This document shows positions 58,301 through 64,000 of a stretch of 64,000 nucleotides of DNA, piece after piece. The notes beneath the pieces were generated by a model that saw only the letters and a list, made by a program, of their open reading frames with translations, had not been told where the DNA came from and made no database searches. Source of the DNA: Cucumis sativus (lineage: Eukaryota; Streptophyta; Magnoliopsida; Cucurbitales; Cucurbitaceae); assembly GCF_000004075.3 (NCBI RefSeq), contig NC_026657.2, positions 2,232,001-2,296,000 on the forward strand, written 5' to 3'. A program made the translations under genes and the position numbers. Within the stretch, counting starts at the first letter, position 1. Each line of letters begins with the position of its first letter.

Positions 58301-59529
58301 AATGCTATTTTGAATATTAGGGTAGTAAAATTGTTTGAATTAAATTTATTATAAATTATAATAGAAGGTTAAGGCTTAATTAGATCAAAGTGTTTTTAAT
58401 TATGTTCCAGTAAAATAAACAACTATATGGACCATTTTTTTTTATAGAAGCAAACAAACTATAGACCATCTTTTTATTTTCTTTTTAAAAAGCCCTTTCA
58501 GGTTTATATTTCCAGTCTTGTGGGAGATGTGCACAAAACTTACCCAAAATATCGTTTCTTTTTAGAAAGATCGATCATCGATCTTTGCTCTCTATTAATC
58601 AATTCTTCAATGTTAGTTCTTATTGTTCAACATTTCAATCGTTTATATTTTTGGTCTGTTTGAAATGAAAGGAAAACTATCTATCGTATATTAAAAAACG
58701 TCATTAATGATGGTTTGAAAACTTTGGAAGATAACGTACTTCTGGTCTTTCGATATTAATCTATTGCTCTTTAACTTGTTTGCTTTTTTCTAACACATTG
58801 TTGTATGTTTCTCAAGTACTGATCTTTCAACAAGAAGTATCTATTTTCTTTAAAATAATAAAAAAAGAAACTATGTTTTATTTTGTATTCTATTATGTGA
58901 TTTTTTATTGAATGAACTAAATGCTATGCCATCTTGATCTCTCATTCATCTTTACACTCTCTTCCAAATTTTCGCTCCCCTAAATATCTCACATGCATCC
59001 ATGAGGTTTTAAATGTGAGCAACATATCATATATATATATATATATATATAAGTGGATCTAATAAGTCTTGCAAGCCAAAGACACTTGATTTGGATCTTT
59101 TTTTTTTTTTTTTTAATTTAATGCTATTACACTCTTTTAAAAAACTCGACTTCATAATAGTCGACGGGTGTTTTTGGACCGATTTAATAGTTGTTGGATA
59201 ATAGAGTTTGTATTATGCGTTTTCCTTAAGAGATAGGTTGAATGGTGATTTAACTTGAATATGTCCTACATTCGAACTCCTCCTGTAATGTCGTTTACTT
59301 ATCAAACAATATTGATTTTCACTTGTTGAACTATCTATAAATTTTAAAGTATTAATACATTAAACTTACTTTTTAACGTATCAGCTTTGGATAAACTGAC
59401 AAATTGAGTATCCGCGTGTGTAACTAAAAAGTGTGAACAAAGAAAATTAACATGCAACTAAATTATATCCTTTGTGAAATTTCATAAACTTCCATTCATA
59501 GGTTTAACTAAAAAATTAGCATAGCTCTC

Positions 59530-59549
59530 TCCTCTCTCTCTCTCTCTCT
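59530..59549 (+). repeat. (CT)n microsatellite
   Basis: About ten CT units some 270 bp before the RGF-type start codon; it may lie in that gene's promoter. Confidence 0.75.
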
Positions 59550-59818
59550 GTAAGTTCCTTTGTTTAAAGAAAAAGTTAGATATTGAGGAGACAAAGAAGA
59601 GCCCACCATATATTTGAGAGTTAGTTTTGAAGGTTGATAGCCCAAACAACTCCATGTTCTCAATAACAAACATTTTTCCATCCTCATTTAATGCTCTCTC
59701 TCTTTTTCTATCACTTCCCTCTTCCATTACATATACTTCCCTATAACCCTAATTCCATCTCTCATTATTCCAAACAAAACCCTCTTCTCTTTCACCTTTT
59801 CTCTCTTTTTCCTTTCTC

Positions 59819-60815
59819 ATGGCTATGCCTTATTTCTTTCTCATTCTCTTATTCTTCTCATCTACTTTGCATGCATGTGACGCTAGTCGTCTTCGATTCT
59901 TCCAGAGTTCGAATTTTGTTTCCAGGATTAATGAACTGCATTCGATGTCTCAAGGGATTTGGAGTATAAATCATGATCAGGAGGGAAGTTTCGACAAAAA
60001 CAACAATGACAACATTCTTCATAATAAGGAGAATATTATTGGAATTGAAATGTTAAAGGTATACTATACATATATACTTCATCTCCCATCTTGTGCTTTC
60101 TAAAGATGAGCTTGTGATTTACTTCATGATTACTAAGCTAGCTATATGAGAGGGGGAGTTTTTAGATATGTTGGACATTTTCATTTAAACATATCTACAT
60201 CTTGATAAAACTCAATATATCAAAATATATATGAGGCGATAAAAATATATTTTTCCTCTAAATAATGCAATAAATATGTCAACCAAACTATACATGCATA
60301 CCTTATCTTATTTAAAAATTCAATCAAATGGTTTTTGGTCGAAATATAATGTGTAATTATCGATATCAAATATATTTGATTTTATAAGAAAACCAACCTA
60401 ATATCCTTTTATCATTATTTCTATTTATATTTGTACAAGCTTTAAAATCTCATAATTTTCATCGACATCAACATTTAATTCTCGAGTCAAGATAATAATA
60501 ATCATGAATAAAGACACCATTTAAGTTCTTTGGTACAGGACAATAATAATTTCATTAATACAGACAAAGGCATATGAATGATAAATACATGAAAAGGGGA
60601 ATTATTTGGAAATATAGTGAGTGAGTGATTAATGAATTAACTTTGGTATTTTAATTTATCAGGGAATGAAGAGAGATGGAAGCAGATTGGTAATGGAGTT
60701 TCCAATGAAAGAAAAAGTGATGAATTCTAAGGAAAATGAAGTTGGAGAAGACATGGTAGTGATGGATTATGCACAACCCCACAGGAAGCCTCCTATTCAC
60801 AATGAAAAACCCTAG
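59819..60815 (+). CDS. Root meristem growth factor (RGF/GOLVEN/CLEL) peptide precursor, two exons
   Basis: Exon 1 is 59819-60058 (80 codons) and exon 2 is 60663-60815; 393 nt give 130 aa. The GT...AG intron is in phase 0. Residues 1-20 (MAMPYFFLILLFFSSTLHAC) form a signal peptide. A variable, Asn/Asp-rich middle is followed near the C-terminus by DYAQPHRKPPIHN (residues 115-127), after EVGEDMVVM. This is the conserved RGF/GLV/CLEL motif: the Asp-Tyr is the tyrosylprotein sulfotransferase site, the prolines are candidates for hydroxylation, and the ripe peptide usually ends in HN. Here EKP follows and would be trimmed off. Secreted peptides of this family act through RGFR/RGI receptor kinases on root meristem and PLETHORA levels, gravitropism and lateral root initiation. 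The first ATG after a CT-rich leader fits the signal peptide; ATG at 59825 is an alternative. Confidence 0.87.
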
Positions 60816-60819
60816 ATAT

Positions 60820-63800
60820 ATGTATAGATATATTGTAATATTTCTCAAATTTGCCATCAAATATTTAAATATGTTTAAAAAATAAAAGTCTTTTTCTTTT
60901 TTAATTTTTCTATATATTGGAATAAAGAAAAAAAATAGAGTATAAATAACTATGTGAGGATTTATCTTTGATTTTTTTTTAAAAGTTATATATGCAAACG
61001 GCTTTAATTTGTATTTTGTATTCAAGGGTTTTTGTTATTTATATAATTTGAGTGAAGAAGAAAAGAGTTGTATGAGTTGTAAAAAATTGTGAATTTTCAA
61101 AAGTGTGAGAATTTGTGCGTTTTATTTCATTTTTTGAAGCTTAATAATATAGGCTAGAGGACTTTATTTTTATTGAGATGTTCTTTAGCCGTAGACCTAC
61201 TAATAATTCGAAGCGTATCTTCCTTTCAAGAAATGACGACAATAGAGAAATTTGAGTTATTGAACGTTTAATTTTTTTAACTCTTTTCGAGTTCAACACT
61301 AGATGAAATGAGAGATTTGATTCTTTGACCCTTTGGTTTAAAGTACGAGCAACAACTAGAAACTCATTTACACTTTCTTGCATAGATTTAGATTTTGTAC
61401 AAGAAGTTTAGGATTTGATATATATCTATGACAATTTAATGTGAGACTAAATTAGTTAGATAGACGTTCATATAAATAACTTGGTATACACGAGGACTTT
61501 TCATTTAATCACCCAATTTTAGTACTATTTTCGCATAAGCATGCTTGGTCGTCGTTGCTGGTTTAGATTTGGTTTTACTTAAAGTTAAAGTTGAATTAAT
61601 TGTTTTATATTAAAGCAGTTGGTTAATAAAGTTTGAAGTAAAAATTTATATTGTTCCTCAACATTGTATAAATCAAAATTTTAAGATAATAATTGTATAA
61701 TTAGTTAAGATTAATCAAAAGTTTTATAAATGATAATCAAGTTAATTAGATTTTGTATGTTACATGTACAAGACTTCTATAAATGCATGTACTAATGTAA
61801 TGTAATACAAAAGCTTAGCTCGTTCAAACTGACATTCATATTAAAGTATACTAATAACTATGAAATTTGTGGTTCCAAACTCTTTTATCTCCAATATTTT
61901 ACTAAAAAAGAATTAGAGATACACATGGAAGTCTATTATCGCCATTTCATCAGCCATTTTTACCTTCTCATTATCTCCCATTTCCATTGATTTAATTTTA
62001 GAAAAAAAAGAAGAAATTTATTATAATTTTTTAGCTACTCAAGTAGGGTTTGTGGAGAAAAATAGTTTTATTTTATGATTTTAAATTGGATTTTTAAAGA
62101 ATCAAGTAAAAATAGTTACAAGTAATAATTTTTAGTTATTATGGAGATTTTATTTGATATAACCTTAAAAGCTTAGGATATTTTTTATAAAATTATTCAA
62201 TGGGATTAATATATATAGCTAAATTGATGCAAATTATTTCTAAATACAAGTTATTTTACACTCCTCTTCCTTAAATGACTTATTTAATATAATACATGGT
62301 TTGACATGTACATAATACGTTTAATATTTTCGTACAAAGTCAATCCAAATATCAAACTTATATGCCCTAAATCAATTGACTCATGCAAGTCGAGTTTTCT
62401 TAGACCTAGTTTTGGACTTATTTATTAACACCAAATTTATTTTTTGGATGTAGTTTCTAAACTTTCTAACCATTATATCAAATTTGAACCTTATTCTTGA
62501 AAAGGTATTTCATGACTAAAGTCAAGTGGATGACAAACTGATCTACAAAACCCAAAACATGACAAGTAATTTTATGCATAATGGGAGATGAACACTCCAT
62601 GATATGCAATTTTGTTATAATGATGTGGGGTCAAAACCTAACATTTTGGTTGCATGCATTTGACTAAGTTTTAAACGTTATTATTTTCATTAAGAAAAAC
62701 AAAGGCAAGACTAGAACTACAACTACAACTACAACTTGTACGTCTTTATTTTAGATCAGTACATGAATCGATAATGTGTATCAAACATGACTTACTTTAA
62801 TTTTGCAATACTTTCCACTACCACTATAACTAAAACTAGAACAAAAAAAAATATGTAAGATAATGTACCTAGCTAGTAAAAAATTTAATTTTTTCAAAAA
62901 TAATAATAATATATATATGGGCAAGTTGAGGAGAGAACAAATACAACTATATTTTGATGGGCATAATATTTAATGGGGTGCTTTTTGTTTATTTTGTAAA
63001 ATATATTATTTATAAAGTGTTTATAGTAATAAATGATTTTTGTAATAGAAGGAAGGGGACATTTAAATGGATGAATGATAAGGATGTGTAAATTGTGGTT
63101 TGTTTCTCTTTTTGGTCTCTCTTTTAATATTTAAATCAAAAGACAAAGGTAGTTGGCCTCTAACTTATTTTAATTTCCATTTCTCCTCTCACTTCTTCCG
63201 AATTCTTACATTATACATAATTATAATGTTTCTCTTTTCTTTTTTTAAAAATGTAATAAAGCCTAACACTACTACATCAGAGGTGGAGAATTAAACTTTA
63301 ACATGAAAATCATGTCAACGTCACTTAATCAAGTTTCGTGCATCCATGAACTCTACTATTTTGTCGAATTAAAATTTTCAATATCATACTAGAACTTGAA
63401 AAGAAGCATATATGCTAAATTGAAACTAAACTCAAATGGTAAAAAGCCTCCTTTACAATCCAATCTAAAATAAAAGCTTGCGAATTTTTCATTACTTAGT
63501 TTGTAATCCCATTGAAGAAACAATACTCTATGAAAATGAATAGTAACAAATTTAGTTCCCAAATCTTAAATCAAACGAGGGTAATTATTTTAAAAAATAA
63601 AACTGCTAAACATATCTACATGTATAATAAAATGTCACTATCTACCAACAATGTTAATTACTCATATTATTAGTTGTCTATCACCCGTCTGTCAATAATA
63701 CATAATTAATGACATTTTACTATATTTATAAATAAGTTAGTTCGTTTTGTTATATTTGAAAACAACCTATTTATCAAAAACCCGTGGAAATGAATCCAAA

Positions 63801-64000
63801 CAAGAAAGAAAAATTCAATATTCACTCTCCACAAACAGTTTCAATATGAGTCCCCTTTTGCTAATCAAGAGAAAAGAAGCAAGCAAATTGGTTTAAATCT
63901 TCCTTATTTTATGTATTCCATACAAAAAGAATTGAATCTGAATACCAAAATCCTATACCTCAAAACCATAATTAAAAAAGAAAATTTGCACACAATACAA
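60820..64000. other. 3' flank and intergenic, AT-rich
   Basis: No further gene seen. A minus-strand open frame at 61383-61141 has fairly coding-like composition but no known family or splice context. Short ACTACA repeats lie at about 62710-62737. The element at 63590-63775 closes the window. Confidence 0.45.
63590..63775. mobile_element. Short inverted-repeat element, copy 5
   Basis: CTAAACATATCTACATGTATAATAAAATGTCACTATC on the left is the imperfect inverse of the right end AATGACATTTTACTATATTTATAAATAAGTTAG. It is the best-preserved copy of the family in this window. Confidence 0.5.

Larger units (their letters stand above)
56870..59500. other. Intergenic, AT-rich
   Basis: It contains a SINE-like segment at 57225-57300, (TA)n tracts at 57929-57949 and 59027-59052, the inverted-repeat element at 58100-58300 and a 21-bp palindrome at 58566-58586 (AAAGATCGA-TCA-TCGATCTTT). 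No gene seen. Confidence 0.5.

Noticed and set aside
61141..61383. 80-codon minus-strand frame beginning MQESVNEFLVVARTLNQ
   Set aside because: The composition is fairly coding-like, and a transposon relic is possible, but no homolog is recalled and there is no splice or promoter context.
1..64000. tRNA and rRNA genes, CRISPR arrays, operons
   Set aside because: No cloverleaf-forming tRNA or true rRNA gene was seen; the 5S-like segments are diverged and sit inside LTRs. CRISPR arrays and operons are not expected in plant nuclear DNA, and no regularly spaced repeat-spacer pattern exists.

Overview
The window is nuclear DNA of a flowering plant. Genes are far apart, introns are AT-rich with GT...AG borders, intergenic DNA is full of A/T runs and (TA)n microsatellites, and all recognisable genes are plant families. 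A eudicot is clear. A cucurbit is my inference, from the look of the dispersed short repeats and of the protein variants; it was not tested.

I support seven protein-coding genes. From left to right: (1) 6194-7636 (+), a single-exon secreted aspartic protease of the plant nepenthesin-like type; (2) 13340-17641 (+), an 11-exon SEC14-like phospholipid transfer protein of 410 aa with a short coiled-coil tail; (3) 20039-21329 (+) and (4) 23317-24785 (+), a tandem pair of two-exon mitochondrial small heat shock proteins, 212 aa each, with heat shock elements upstream; (5) 27318-25204 (-), a three-exon gene for a 96-aa heavy-metal-associated (HMA) domain protein that no long reading frame reveals, convergent with sHSP copy 2; (6) 35546-33222 (-), an intronless GRAS transcription factor of the HAM/SCL6 group carrying a perfect miR171 site; (7) 59819-60815 (+), a two-exon precursor of an RGF/GOLVEN/CLEL signalling peptide.

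The genes do not form a pathway or cluster, apart from the sHSP duplication. Between the sHSP copies lies a tandem array with a palindromic core. The regions 36.4-59.5 kb and 0-6 kb hold no convincing gene. They hold decayed repeats: two Cassandra-like LTRs with 5S rRNA-like segments near 44.0 and 46.0 kb, several short inverted-repeat elements, hairpin-bearing short repeats at 39.6 and 54.8 kb, possible LTR relics at 48.3-48.7 and 53.7-54.5 kb, and an orphan promoter-like island with two ACGTGGCA boxes at 56.6 kb.

I saw no evidence for a wholly new multi-gene system. The points most worth checking are the hidden HMA gene, the paired 42-nt exons of the SEC14 gene, the upstream ORF whose stop overlaps the GRAS start codon, the diverged sHSP core promoters, and the 5S-bearing LTRs.
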